This document shows, piece after piece, positions 15,897 to 24,301 of a DNA stretch of 24,989 nucleotides; position 1 is the stretch's first letter, and every line of letters begins with the position of its first letter. This DNA is from Brevundimonas sp. UBA7534 (lineage in GTDB: Bacteria > Pseudomonadota > Alphaproteobacteria > Caulobacterales > Caulobacteraceae). The notes beneath the pieces were generated by a model. The model was not told the origin of the DNA, did no database searches, and was given only the letters and a program-made list of their open reading frames with translations. Location: positions 1-24,989 of the forward strand of contig NZ_DLMO01000160.1 of NCBI RefSeq assembly GCF_002479325.1. The letters run 5' to 3'. Both the position numbers and the translations under genes were made by a program.

Positions 15897-18329
15897 ATGA
15901 CCGATCCGATTGCCGAACAGCCCGAATACGGCGCCGATTCCATCAAGGTTCTCAAAGGCCTGGATGCGGTGCGCAAACGTCCGGGGATGTATATCGGCGA
16001 CACCGACGACGGCTCGGGCCTGCACCACATGGTCTATGAGGTGGTGGACAACGCCATCGACGAGGCGCTGGCCGGCCACGCCGACCTGGTGCAGGTGATC
16101 CTGAACGCCGACGGATCGGTGACCGTCACCGACAACGGGCGCGGCATCCCCACCGACATCCACGAGGGCGAAGGCGTCTCGGCCGCCGAGGTCATCATGA
16201 CCCAGCTGCACGCCGGCGGTAAGTTCGACCAGAACTCCTACAAGGTGTCGGGCGGCCTGCACGGCGTGGGCGTGTCGGTGGTCAACGCCCTGTCCGACTG
16301 GCTGCAGCTGAAGATCTACCGCAACGGCAAGCGCCACGAGATGCGCTTCGAGCGCGGCGACACGGTCAAGTCGCTGGAAGTCACCGGCGAGGCGCCGCTG
16401 CGCGAGACGGGCGAGAAGGCCGGCCAGCTGCTGACGGGCACCGAGGTCACCTTCTTCCCCTCGATCACGACGTTCAGCCACATCGATTTCGACTTCAAGA
16501 CGCTGGAGCATCGCCTCAGGGAGCTGGCCTTCCTGAACTCGGGCGTCGTCATCCGCCTGGCCGACCTGCGTCACGCCGAACCGATCGACGTCACCCTGCA
16601 TTACGAGGGCGGGGTCGAGGCCTTCGTGCGCCACCTGGACAAGTCCAAGCAGCCGATCCTGAAGGACGTCATCGTCATTCGCGGCAAGAAGGACGGGGTC
16701 GAGCTGGACCTGGCCCTGTGGTGGAACGACAGCTACCACGAGACCATGCTGTGCTTCACCAACAACATCCCCCAGCGGGATGGGGGCACGCACCTGTCGG
16801 CCTTCCGCGCCAGTCTGACGCGGGTGATGGGCGGCTATATCGAAAGCTCGGGCCTGGCCAAGAAGGAGAAGGTCTCCGTCTCGGGCGAGGACGCGCGTGA
16901 GGGCCTGACCTGCGTCCTGTCGGTCAAGGTGCCCGATCCCAAATTCTCCAGCCAGACCAAGGACAAGCTGGTCTCGTCCGAGGTGCGCCCGGCGGTGGAG
17001 TCGCTGTGCAGCGAGGGCCTGTCGGAATGGTTCGAGGAGCATCCGGTCGAGGCCAAGTTGATCGTCTCCAAGATCATCGAGGCGGCCTCGGCGCGCGAGG
17101 CGGCCCGCAAGGCCCGCGACCTGACGCGGCGCAAGTCGGCGTTGGAAATCTCCAGCCTGCCCGGCAAGCTGGCCGACTGTCAGGAGCGCGATCCCGCCAA
17201 GTCCGAACTGTTCATCGTCGAGGGCGATTCCGCCGGCGGCTCGGCCAAACAGGCGCGCAATCGCGAGAACCAGGCGGTCCTGCCCCTGCGCGGCAAGATC
17301 CTGAACGTCGAGCGCGCGCGCTTCGACCGGATGCTGTCGTCGGACCTGATCGGGACGCTGATCCTGGCGCTGGGCACCGGCATCGGCCGCGACGACTTCA
17401 ACGCCGACAAGCTGCGCTATCACAAGATCATTCTGATGGCCGACGCCGACGTCGACGGCGCCCACATCCGCACCCTGCTGCTGACCTTCTTCTATCGCCA
17501 GATGCCCGAGCTGATCGAGCGCGGCCATGTCTATATCGCCCAGCCGCCGCTGTATAAGGCGTCCAAGGGCAAGCAGAGCCGCTATCTGAAGGACCAGGCC
17601 GAGATGGACGCCTTCCTGATCGAGGAAGGCTCGTCCGAGGCCGAACTGGATCTGGCCACGGGCGAACGCCGCATGGGCCTGGATCTGCAAAGCCTGGTAC
17701 GCGAGGCCAAGGCCTTTAAGGCGGGCGTCGACCGTCTGAGCCAGCGCGCGCCGGCCTTCGCCATCGAGCAGTCGGCCCTGGCCGGCCTGTTCGCCGAGGA
17801 CGCCGACCTGGCCGCCGCCGCCGCCAAGGCCGCCGAGCGCCTGAACCTCTACGCCGAAGAGGGCGACGGCGACTGGACGGGGCAGCCGGGCGCGCAAGGG
17901 GCGGTGGTCTTCACCCGCACCCGCCGCGCGGTGCAGGAAACCATCGTGCTGGAAGAGACGCTGGTCCGCTCGCTGGACGCGCGCCGACTGGCCGAACGCG
18001 CCGCCGCCTTCGAGGGCTTCGACGCCCCGGCGACCTTCCGCCGCAAGGAAAAGTCGACCACGATCCGCGGTCCGATCGACCTGCTGAACGCGGTGCTGGA
18101 CGCGGGCAAGAAGGGTCTGTCGATCCAGCGCTACAAGGGTCTGGGCGAGATGAACCCCGAACAGCTGTGGGAGACCACGCTGGACGCCAACGCCCGCACC
18201 CTGCTGAAGGTGTCGGTCGAGCACGAGGAAGAGGCCAACGACCTGTTCGCCAAGCTGATGGGCGACGTGGTCGAACCCCGCCGCGAGTTCATCCAGGACA
18301 ACGCCCTGGACGCCGCCGTCGACGTCTGA
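15897..18329 (+). CDS. gyrB: DNA gyrase subunit B
   Basis: GyrB provides the ATPase and part of the cleavage site of gyrase, which adds negative supercoils. The 810-residue protein has the GHKL ATPase with EVVDNAIDE (catalytic Glu48), DNGRGIP at 79-85 and SGGLHGVG at 118-125. The TOPRIM domain has EGDSAGG starting at Glu442 and DADVDGAH with Asp516 and Asp518, and the C-terminal tail has the QRYKGLGEMN motif. The E. coli K447 position is Arg (LPLRGK), as in many bacteria. The 144-bp gap from recF contains a TATATG at 15794-15799 as a possible -10 but no clear -35. A hairpin spans the stop codon, and the next gene converges. Confidence 0.97.
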   Translation: MTDPIAEQPEYGADSIKVLKGLDAVRKRPGMYIGDTDDGSGLHHMVYEVVDNAIDEALAGHADLVQVILNADGSVTVTDNGRGIPTDIHEGEGVSAAEVIMTQLHAGGKFDQNSYKVSGGLHGVGVSVVNALSDWLQLKIYRNGKRHEMRFERGDTVKSLEVTGEAPLRETGEKAGQLLTGTEVTFFPSITTFSHIDFDFKTLEHRLRELAFLNSGVVIRLADLRHAEPIDVTLHYEGGVEAFVRHLDKSKQPILKDVIVIRGKKDGVELDLALWWNDSYHETMLCFTNNIPQRDGGTHLSAFRASLTRVMGGYIESSGLAKKEKVSVSGEDAREGLTCVLSVKVPDPKFSSQTKDKLVSSEVRPAVESLCSEGLSEWFEEHPVEAKLIVSKIIEAASAREAARKARDLTRRKSALEISSLPGKLADCQERDPAKSELFIVEGDSAGGSAKQARNRENQAVLPLRGKILNVERARFDRMLSSDLIGTLILALGTGIGRDDFNADKLRYHKIILMADADVDGAHIRTLLLTFFYRQMPELIERGHVYIAQPPLYKASKGKQSRYLKDQAEMDAFLIEEGSSEAELDLATGERRMGLDLQSLVREAKAFKAGVDRLSQRAPAFAIEQSALAGLFAEDADLAAAAAKAAERLNLYAEEGDGDWTGQPGAQGAVVFTRTRRAVQETIVLEETLVRSLDARRLAERAAAFEGFDAPATFRRKEKSTTIRGPIDLLNAVLDAGKKGLSIQRYKGLGEMNPEQLWETTLDANARTLLKVSVEHEEEANDLFAKLMGDVVEPRREFIQDNALDAAVDV

Positions 18330-18336
18330 CGGCGGC
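18312..18336. terminator. Hairpin spanning the gyrB stop codon
   Basis: GCCGCCGTC (18312-18320) and GACGGCGGC (18328-18336) form a perfect 9-bp stem with a 7-nt loop. It sits between convergent genes and ends 1 bp before the opposing stop. There is no T-tract, so termination efficiency is uncertain. Confidence 0.4.
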
Positions 18337-18337
18337 T

Positions 18338-18745
18338 CTAGGGCCGGTCGCGGTCGGGCAGGGCGGCGATCTGCTCGGGGGTCAGCTGGCGCACGACCTG
18401 GATGCGGCACGGACCGTCGGCGAAGGCGCCGCCGCCGCGCGGCACGACGAAGGCGGTGTCGCCGGTGCAGACCGTCGACACGCCCTGGCCGGCCAGGGTG
18501 ATGCCCAGCGTCCAGTCCAGGTCGCGGCAGGCGCCCAGCGCCCGCGCCTCGAACACGTCGCGCCGCGAGGTGCGCAGATACAGCGTCTGGTCCGCCGTGG
18601 CGCGGAAGTTCTGGACCCGGTCCACCTGGAAGCAGCGGCGCGGCGGCTCCGCCCGCGCGCTGGACGGGTCGGGCGCCGTGGCGGGCGCGCAGGCGCCGAC
18701 GGCCGCGAGCGCGGTCAAGGTCGAGATGAGGATCAACGGACGCAT
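18338..18745 (-). CDS. DUF6491-like lipoprotein
   Basis: This 135-residue protein has a signal with a probable lipobox ending at Cys19 (AVGAC), so it is likely a membrane-anchored lipoprotein. The mature part has Cys38, Cys73, Cys93 and Cys113 and the pattern FxVDRVQNFRAT..LYLRTSRRDVFEA..CRDLDW..VCTGD, which I associate with DUF6491. The function of that family is unknown to me. The start is supported by AGGAG 8 nt before the ATG. A longer frame running to 19303 exists but would ignore this site and the neighbour gene. It lies 74 bp downstream of another exported protein on the same strand, so they may be co-transcribed. Confidence 0.8.
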   Translation of the reverse strand: MRPLILISTLTALAAVGACAPATAPDPSSARAEPPRRCFQVDRVQNFRATADQTLYLRTSRRDVFEARALGACRDLDWTLGITLAGQGVSTVCTGDTAFVVPRGGGAFADGPCRIQVVRQLTPEQIAALPDRDRP

Positions 18746-18819
18746 GGCGGCATCTCCTGGCGGGACGCCGCCACGCTCGCGCGTTTTCGCGCCCGCGCCA
18801 AGCGCCGCCGTTCGTGTCC

Positions 18820-19272
18820 CTATTTCCGGCCGGCGGCGATGAAGGCGGCGATGTCGGGATAGGGCGTGCCGGCGGGGCGCCGGTCGCCGCAGACGAAGGA
18901 GACGACGTTGGCGTAGATGGTGCCGCCCGGCGCGCGCTCCCACGGACTTTCCTCGCTGTAGCGGTCCGTCTCGGCGCCGTCGGGACCATAGGAGACGCTG
19001 AGGCCCGAGCGCGACTGCTGGTCGCTGCAGCGGACCTCGACCTCCTCGGTGTCGTGGCTCAGGTCGCCGGCGTCGCCCGTGCGAGGCACGCGCGCCAGAT
19101 GGGGCGTCGCCATGCCGTCGGTCGCGGCCAGGGTGTCGGCGTCCACCAGATAGGCCGTGCGGTCGGTGGTGGAGAACAGCGTCCAGGTCTGGGCCGCGAC
19201 GGGCCCGGCGACGCTCAGGGCCGACAGCGCGGCGACGGTTGCGGCGGCGGCGATCTTCATCCTGCTCTTCAT
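18820..19272 (-). CDS. Small exported protein, surface-adhesin-E-like
   Basis: This 150-residue protein has a clear signal peptide (Lys2, Arg4, Lys6, hydrophobic core, VAA before Gln28). The mature domain begins with WTLFSTTDRTAYLVDADTL and continues with EVEVRCSDQQSR and VVSFVCGD. Its two cysteines, Cys82 and Cys128, could form a disulfide. The pattern of a leading Trp, a Tyr-Val-Asp strand and an 'E-x-x-C' strand resembles small proteins annotated as surface-adhesin protein E, but the match is weak. AGGGAGG 6 nt before the ATG at 19272 fixes the start; an internal ATG at 19260 is less well placed. It is probably the first gene of a two-gene unit with the lipoprotein. Confidence 0.75.
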   Translation of the reverse strand: MKSRMKIAAAATVAALSALSVAGPVAAQTWTLFSTTDRTAYLVDADTLAATDGMATPHLARVPRTGDAGDLSHDTEEVEVRCSDQQSRSGLSVSYGPDGAETDRYSEESPWERAPGGTIYANVVSFVCGDRRPAGTPYPDIAAFIAAGRK

Positions 19273-19389
19273 TGTTTTCCTCCCTAGAGCCGGCCGACTT
19301 CACACCCGCCGCGCGGAAAGTTCAATCCGTCGATCCGCGTTCGCCCGGCGGCTTCGCTTGACACCCCGCCCGGCTTCGCGCCTGAGTCC

Positions 19390-21168
19390 GTGACGATCGC
19401 GTCCAGGTTAGACTCCGTGCTGAAGCTTCCATCCGTCGACGACAAGGGCGCCGAGCCGCTGGCCGAGGCCTTGCGGGCCTGCCGGACGCATTTCGTCTGG
19501 GCCGCCGTCTTCAGCGCCCTGGTCAACATCCTGTATCTGACGCCGACCCTGTACATGATGCAGGTCTATGACCGGGTGGTGCCGACCGGCGGCCTGACGA
19601 CCCTGGTGCTGATCAGCGTGGTCGCGGTCTTCGCCCTGGCGTCGCTGGGCCTGCTGGACTGGCTGCGGCAGCGGCTGCTGCTGCGGGCCGGGCTGCGGCT
19701 GGACCGCATGCTGTCGCCGCGCATCCTGTCGCGGGCGCTGGGCGTCCAGGGGCGTACGCTGAACAGTCAGGTGCTGCGCGAGTTCGACAGCGTGCGTTCG
19801 GCCCTGTCGGGGACCGGGGCGCTGGCCCTGTTCGACGCGCCGTGGACACCGCTGTACCTGGCCTGCTGCTTTCTGCTGCATCCGGCGATCGGGGTGCTGA
19901 CCCTGGTCGGCGGCGCCGTCCTGTTCGCCCTGGCCTGGCTGAACGAACGCGACAGCCGCCCGCGCCTGGCCCGCGCCATGCAATCCAGCACGGCCGCCTA
20001 CGCCGCCCAGGAAGGCGTGGCCGCCCAGGCCGAGGTCGTGCGCGCCCTGGGGATGCGCGCCGCCAGCGTGGCCCGCCAGATCGGCCAGCGCCGCACCGCC
20101 GCCGACGCCCAGGCCGACGCCCAGTTGACCGGCGGCAAATATTCCGGCGCCATCAAGTTCGTGCGGATGACGCTGCAGTCGGTGTCGTTGGGCCTGGCCG
20201 CCTTCCTGGTGGTGCGCGGCGAGATTTCCGCCGGCTCGATCATCGCCTCCTCGGTCCTGCTCAGCCGGGCCGTGGCGCCGGTCGAGCAGCTGGTCGGCGC
20301 CTGGCCGAACCTGGTGCAGGCGCGCGCCAGCTGGGGCCATCTGGTTGAGCTGTTCAAGCAGACCGCCGGGCAGGAGCGGCCCCGCACTTCCCTGCCGGCG
20401 CCCAAGGGACGCCTGCGGGTCGAGGGGGCGACGGTGCGCCTGGTCGAGGGCGGAGCGCCTCAACTGTCGGACGCCAGCCTGTCGCTGGAGCCGGGCCAGA
20501 CCCTGGGCGTGGTCGGGGCCAGCGGCTCTGGCAAGACCACCCTGGCGCGGGTCGTGGCCGGCGCCCTGGCGCCCGCGTCCGGCGCCGTGCGGCTGGACGG
20601 CGCCGACTACGACGCGCGCGAGAGCGACGAACTGGCGGCCCATATCGGCTATCTGCCGCAGGTCCCCAGCCTGTTCGCCGGGACCATCAAGGACAATATC
20701 TCGCGCTTCGCCGCGGCGCGCGGCGCGACGCCGGATCAGATCGACCGCGACGCCGTGGCCGCCGCCCAGGCCGCCGGCGCCCACGAGATGATCCTGCGCC
20801 TGCCGTTGGGTTACGATACCGAGCTTGGGCCGTTCGGCCAGGGCGTCTCGGCCGGCCAGGCTCAGCGCATCGCCCTGGCCCGCGCCCTCTACGGCGAGCC
20901 GGCGCTGCTGGTGCTGGACGAGCCGAACTCGAACCTGGACCAGGAGGGCGAGGCGGCCCTGATGACGGCTGTGCTCCACGCCGCCCAGCGGGGCGCGGCG
21001 GTGGTCATCGTCGCCCACCGCGCCGGCATCCTGTCGCGCGTCGACCGGCTGCTGGTGATGGCCGACGGCGCGGTGCAGATGGAGGGCCCGCGCGAGGAGA
21101 TCCTGGCGCGGATGCGGGCCGGCCGTCCGGCCCCGGCCGCCCCGGCCCAGAAGGACGCCGCGTCATGA
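19390..21168 (+). CDS. Type I secretion ABC transporter (permease/ATPase, PrtD type)
   Basis: This 592-residue fusion of membrane and ATPase domains exports a protein substrate in one step. Hydrophobic segments lie near 35-55, 71-92, 150-184 and 265-290. The ATPase domain has Walker A GASGSGKT at 376-383, the signature VSAGQ at 486-490 in the SAGQxQRIALARALYG form typical of type I exporters, and Walker B LLVLDEPNSNLD at 506-517. The GTG at 19390 is the best start; a GTG at 19417 is possible and there is no early ATG. The adaptor gene overlaps its stop by 4 bp. No C39 or CLD-like N-terminal extension is seen. The substrate is unknown. Confidence 0.94.
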   Translation: MTIASRLDSVLKLPSVDDKGAEPLAEALRACRTHFVWAAVFSALVNILYLTPTLYMMQVYDRVVPTGGLTTLVLISVVAVFALASLGLLDWLRQRLLLRAGLRLDRMLSPRILSRALGVQGRTLNSQVLREFDSVRSALSGTGALALFDAPWTPLYLACCFLLHPAIGVLTLVGGAVLFALAWLNERDSRPRLARAMQSSTAAYAAQEGVAAQAEVVRALGMRAASVARQIGQRRTAADAQADAQLTGGKYSGAIKFVRMTLQSVSLGLAAFLVVRGEISAGSIIASSVLLSRAVAPVEQLVGAWPNLVQARASWGHLVELFKQTAGQERPRTSLPAPKGRLRVEGATVRLVEGGAPQLSDASLSLEPGQTLGVVGASGSGKTTLARVVAGALAPASGAVRLDGADYDARESDELAAHIGYLPQVPSLFAGTIKDNISRFAAARGATPDQIDRDAVAAAQAAGAHEMILRLPLGYDTELGPFGQGVSAGQAQRIALARALYGEPALLVLDEPNSNLDQEGEAALMTAVLHAAQRGAAVVIVAHRAGILSRVDRLLVMADGAVQMEGPREEILARMRAGRPAPAAPAQKDAAS

Positions 21169-22496
21169 GCGATCTCGCCGCCGGCGCCGCGCCGGCCCAG
21201 AGCGACTCCCCGCGCTTCGAATTGCGGATCGGCGTCGCCGTCATCGTCGCCTTCTTCGTCCTGTTCCTGGGATGGGCGGCGTTCGCGCCGCTGGATGCGG
21301 GCGCCTTCGCCCACGGGCGGGTCGCCGTATCGGGCAATCGCCAGGCCGTCCAGCACCGCGAAGGCGGAGTGGTCCGCAGCCTGCGCGTCGCCGAGGGCGA
21401 CCATGTGACCAAGGGCCAGGTGCTGGTCGAGCTGAACGACGGAGAGCTGCGCGCCGCCGAACGCGGCCTGGCGGGCCAGGTTTTCGCCCTGCTGGCCCAG
21501 CGCTCGCGCCTGATCGCCGAGCGGGATCGGCTGACCGCCCTGCCCGTGCCGCCGGAGTTCGCCGATCTGTCGGCCGAGGATCGGGTCGTCGCCGACGAGG
21601 CGCTTCGCATCCAACGGCAGCAGTTCGCCGCGCGCGGGGCTGGGCGCTCGACCCAGACCGGCGTGCTGGGCCAGCGCGTCGGCCAGCTTCAGGACCAGAT
21701 GGACGGCTACCAGCGCCAGATCGAGGCCAATGCGGAACAGCAGCGGCTGATCGGCGAGGAGCTGGAGGGCATCCGTTCCCTGGCCGCGCGCGGCTATGCG
21801 CCCCAGACCCGGGTACGCGCGCTGGAACGCACCGCCGCCGCCCTGGAGGGCGAACAGGGCTCTCTGCGCGCCCAGGTCGCGCGCACCCGCGAACAGATCG
21901 GCGAGACGCGCCTTCAGATGGCGGGCGTCACCACCACCCTGAACGAGGACGTGGCTGAACAGCTGCGTCAGGTGGAGGTACAACTGAACGACCTGCAGCC
22001 GCGCCTGGCCGACCTGCGCAGCCAGATCGCCCGCGCCGAGATCCGCAGCCCGGCGACGGGCCAGGTGGTTGGTCTGACGGTCTTCACCCAGGGCGGCGTC
22101 ATCGCGCCCGGCCAGACCCTGATGGAGGTGGTGCCCGACGACGTCTCGCAGGTGATTGTGGCCGACGTCGATCCGTCCTACATCGACAACCTGCGCGTCG
22201 GCCTGACGTCGGAGATCAAATTCCCCGGCCTGCACGAGCGCAATCCGCCGCTGCTGCACGGGCGGGTGACGCTGATCTCGCCCGACGCGATCGCCGATCC
22301 CCAGACCGGCCGCACCCACTATCGCGTCGAGATCGTGGCTCCGCCGTCCGAACTGGCCAAGCTGGGAGCCGCCGCCGATCAGATCCGCGCCGGAATGCCG
22401 GCCGAAGTCGTGATCCTGACGCGCAAGCGCACGGCCCTGGCCTATCTGACCGAGCCCCTGACCCGCAGCCTGTGGCGATCGGGCGCCGAGCAGTAG
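21165..22496 (+). CDS. HlyD-family type I secretion membrane fusion protein
   Basis: This 443-residue adaptor links the inner-membrane ABC exporter to an outer-membrane TolC-type channel. It has one N-terminal membrane segment (22-41) and a lipoyl-like half around 62-92 (EGGVVRSLRVAEGDHVTKGQ). A long coiled-coil hairpin follows (about 95-290, rich in Gln/Arg/Leu), then the second lipoyl half (RSPATGQVVGL) and a beta-barrel C-terminus. The ATGA overlap with the exporter gene shows translational coupling. No TolC homolog follows; instead an 11-bp hairpin and a convergent gene end the unit, so the channel must be encoded elsewhere. Confidence 0.95.
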   Translation: MSDLAAGAAPAQSDSPRFELRIGVAVIVAFFVLFLGWAAFAPLDAGAFAHGRVAVSGNRQAVQHREGGVVRSLRVAEGDHVTKGQVLVELNDGELRAAERGLAGQVFALLAQRSRLIAERDRLTALPVPPEFADLSAEDRVVADEALRIQRQQFAARGAGRSTQTGVLGQRVGQLQDQMDGYQRQIEANAEQQRLIGEELEGIRSLAARGYAPQTRVRALERTAAALEGEQGSLRAQVARTREQIGETRLQMAGVTTTLNEDVAEQLRQVEVQLNDLQPRLADLRSQIARAEIRSPATGQVVGLTVFTQGGVIAPGQTLMEVVPDDVSQVIVADVDPSYIDNLRVGLTSEIKFPGLHERNPPLLHGRVTLISPDAIADPQTGRTHYRVEIVAPPSELAKLGAAADQIRAGMPAEVVILTRKRTALAYLTEPLTRSLWRSGAEQ

Positions 22497-22508
22497 CGGA
22501 TGCGACAA

Positions 22509-22534
22509 CGGCCGCCCCGGTGTCGGGGCGGCCG
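22509..22534. terminator. Hairpin between the convergent type I secretion unit and OmpA-like gene
   Basis: CGGCCGCCCCG (22509-22519) and CGGGGCGGCCG (22524-22534) form a perfect 11-bp stem with loop GTGT. It starts 13 bp after the hlyD-like stop. There is no T-tract, but its position suggests a bidirectional terminator. Confidence 0.6.
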
Positions 22535-22569
22535 TGCTGGTCCGGTTCTGATCCGGCGCCGAGGGTCGA

Positions 22570-23145
22570 TTACGTCAGGACGACGATGGCGACCCGACGG
22601 TTCTGCGCCCGACCCTCGCGGGTGTTGTTCGGGGCGACCGGCTGGGCCTCGCCGTACGAGATGGTGGCCATCCGATTCAGGGCGATGCCCTGCAGGCTCA
22701 TGTAGCGACGCACGGCCTCGGCGCGCTGGGCGCCCAGTTCCTCGTTGTACTTCTCGTCGCCGGCCGAGTCCGTATAGCCCTGGATTTCCAGATAGACGTT
22801 GCGGTTCTCGGCCTTCAGGCGCTGGGCCAGTTCGCCGAGACGCTGCTCGGCCTCGGGCGAGAGGGCGGAGACGTCGGTCGGGAACTTCACCGAGTCGTCC
22901 GACAGCACCACCTGATAGAGGAACTTGCCTTCCGCCAGCTTGTGGGCGGCGTTGGCGCGTTCCAGCGCCTGGCCGGCCGTGCCTTCGACCTGCGTGACGC
23001 GGCCGTCGACCTCCATCACGCGGTTGTCCACCACCTCCACCTGATCACGCACGAAACGATGGCTGGCGCAGCCGCTGGCCGCAAAGCCGAGGGCGATGAG
23101 GGCGCCGCCGACGACCGCCGTCCTGAGTTTCGATTTGCTGCTCAA
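22570..23145 (-). CDS. OmpA/Pal-family peptidoglycan-associated lipoprotein
   Basis: I place the start at the TTG at 23145 because AAGGAG lies 7 nt upstream and the resulting 191-residue protein opens with a lipoprotein signal ending at Cys26 (AASGC). An upstream in-frame extension to 23520 lacks these features. Residues 31-72 form a heptad-rich coiled-coil (VxxVDNRVMEVDGRVTQVEG). The C-terminal OmpA/MotB domain (about 75-190) has the peptidoglycan-binding pattern GYTDSAG with Asp126, Asn134, Arg141 and the ending GRAQNRRV. Such proteins tether the outer membrane to the cell wall. The coiled-coil spacer makes it unlike a short Pal, and no tol genes are nearby. Confidence 0.9.
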   Translation of the reverse strand: MSSKSKLRTAVVGGALIALGFAASGCASHRFVRDQVEVVDNRVMEVDGRVTQVEGTAGQALERANAAHKLAEGKFLYQVVLSDDSVKFPTDVSALSPEAEQRLGELAQRLKAENRNVYLEIQGYTDSAGDEKYNEELGAQRAEAVRRYMSLQGIALNRMATISYGEAQPVAPNNTREGRAQNRRVAIVVLT

Positions 23146-23470
23146 GTCCTGTCTCCTTCTGCCGGGGCGCCACTCCCAGGATCGCGCCATTACAGCTACG
23201 AGGGAGGAAAAGGCGGAGTAATGACGTGCTTTGGGCGAGAATCGTTCAGCTTGGCCGTATGATGAACGGCAAGGCTGCAAGAATATTGTTCGATGGGGAA
23301 CCCAATTCGCGGCTGGAACGTTGAGCCGCGCCAGAGGGGCGCAGCTTGGCGCGGGCTCGCCTGATCTACCGGCGATACGACGTTCCTGCGGTTGCGTGCC
23401 GAGGTCGCCATTATACTGACGCGCGACGCTGATTTTCATCACGACATCGAGAGTCTTTTTCGGAGTCGGG
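23146..23470. other. 325-bp divergent intergenic region
   Basis: The region separates the OmpA-like gene (-) from the TonB-like gene (+) and should hold promoters for both. The only site I can defend is a + strand pair, TTGCGTG (23392-23398) and CATTATAC (23409-23416) with a 10-bp spacer, roughly fitting the Caulobacter consensus. No RNA gene, repeat or conserved ORF was seen; weak 5-bp hairpins only. Confidence 0.4.
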
Positions 23471-24301
23471 ATGCGGAAACCTTCCAGCCGGTCAGTCGGG
23501 CGCCGTCGCGGCCGCGGCAAGACCGCCGGATGGCTGGCGGCGGGCGGTCTGGTCGTGGGGCTGGAGGCCGCGCTGATCCTGGGCCTGGCCTGGGTTCCCG
23601 CCGAAACGTTCGATCTGCCCGCCGATCCGCCGATCCTAGTCAGCCTGGTCGACCCGCCGCCTCCGCCGCCGCCCGCCCCTCAACCCCAGCCTGCCGAAGC
23701 GCCCGCCCCCGCAGAGGCCGCGCCCGAGGCGCCGGCCCCGCGCGTCGCGCCGCCCGCACGCCCGGCCTCGCCGCCGCGTCCGACCCGCCGCCCGCCGCAC
23801 CCCGAGGTCAAGCCTCTGCCGATCCCCGCGGCCGTCGCGCCGCCCGGTCCGCCGCTGCCCCTGATCGGGGCGACGGCGCTGGCGGGCGCGACCCGCGTCG
23901 GCGCGGGACCGGGCGGCGGGGGAGGGGGCGCGGGCACGGGCGGTGGAGGCGGCGGATCCGGCGGCGGCTGCGACATGCTCAAACGGCTGCAGGAGGCGCT
24001 GCGCGACGACGTCGAAGTGCGTGCGGCGATCCAGGCCGCTCACCGCGAGATGAACGCCCAGGGCAAGGCCATCCAGGTGTGGGACGGCGACTGGCTGCAG
24101 AGCCGGGGCCAGGAAGGCAAGGGTCTGGCCGGCGTGCGCCAGGCGATTTCGGTCGAGGTCGCCTTCGCCCCCGCTGAATGTCGCGCCCAGGCCATGCGCG
24201 GCCTGGCGGTCCTGGCCCTGGACGACCGCGCCGACGGCGCCAAGCTGGCCCTGGGCCGGGGCGCCTGGCGCTGGTCCGACCTGCTGGACCTGCGGCGTTA
24301 G
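23471..24301 (+). CDS. TonB-like Pro-rich membrane protein with unrecognised C-terminal domain
   Basis: This 276-residue protein has an Arg/Lys-rich cytoplasmic start (1-19) and one membrane segment (20-41). A Pro/Ala-rich stretch follows (61-131, with a run of seven Pro), then a Gly-rich linker (144-166) and a folded-looking domain from Cys167 to 276. The first half is laid out like TonB, which spans the periplasm with a Pro-rich arm. The C-terminal domain lacks the motifs I expect of TonB_C. It contains IQVWDGDWL, GKGLAGVRQAISVEVAFAP, Cys237 and a WRWSDLL end, and Cys167/Cys237 might pair. GGAG 5 nt before the ATG supports the start. It could be an energy transducer for a TBDR or a structural protein; function is not known. 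Confidence 0.8.
   Translation: MRKPSSRSVGRRRGRGKTAGWLAAGGLVVGLEAALILGLAWVPAETFDLPADPPILVSLVDPPPPPPPAPQPQPAEAPAPAEAAPEAPAPRVAPPARPASPPRPTRRPPHPEVKPLPIPAAVAPPGPPLPLIGATALAGATRVGAGPGGGGGGAGTGGGGGGSGGGCDMLKRLQEALRDDVEVRAAIQAAHREMNAQGKAIQVWDGDWLQSRGQEGKGLAGVRQAISVEVAFAPAECRAQAMRGLAVLALDDRADGAKLALGRGAWRWSDLLDLRR

Noticed and set aside
14427..18989. Minus-strand open frame of 1520 codons across recF and gyrB
   Set aside because: It is antisense to well-conserved genes, has biased Gly/Gln/Arg/Leu composition and no recognisable domain; a product of high GC codon bias.
18338..19303. Single 321-codon minus-strand gene covering both small exported proteins
   Set aside because: Its first half is the wrong frame of the 150-residue protein. 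Both smaller genes have their own signal peptide and ribosome site.
19358..19389. TTGACA upstream of the type I exporter as a promoter
   Set aside because: No -10 like sequence occurs at 15-19 bp; it lies too close to the start codon to be supported.
23221..23262. 13-codon ORF (MTCFGRESFSLAV) after a purine-rich stretch
   Set aside because: Very short, with poor ribosome-site spacing and no downstream gene that would need a leader peptide.
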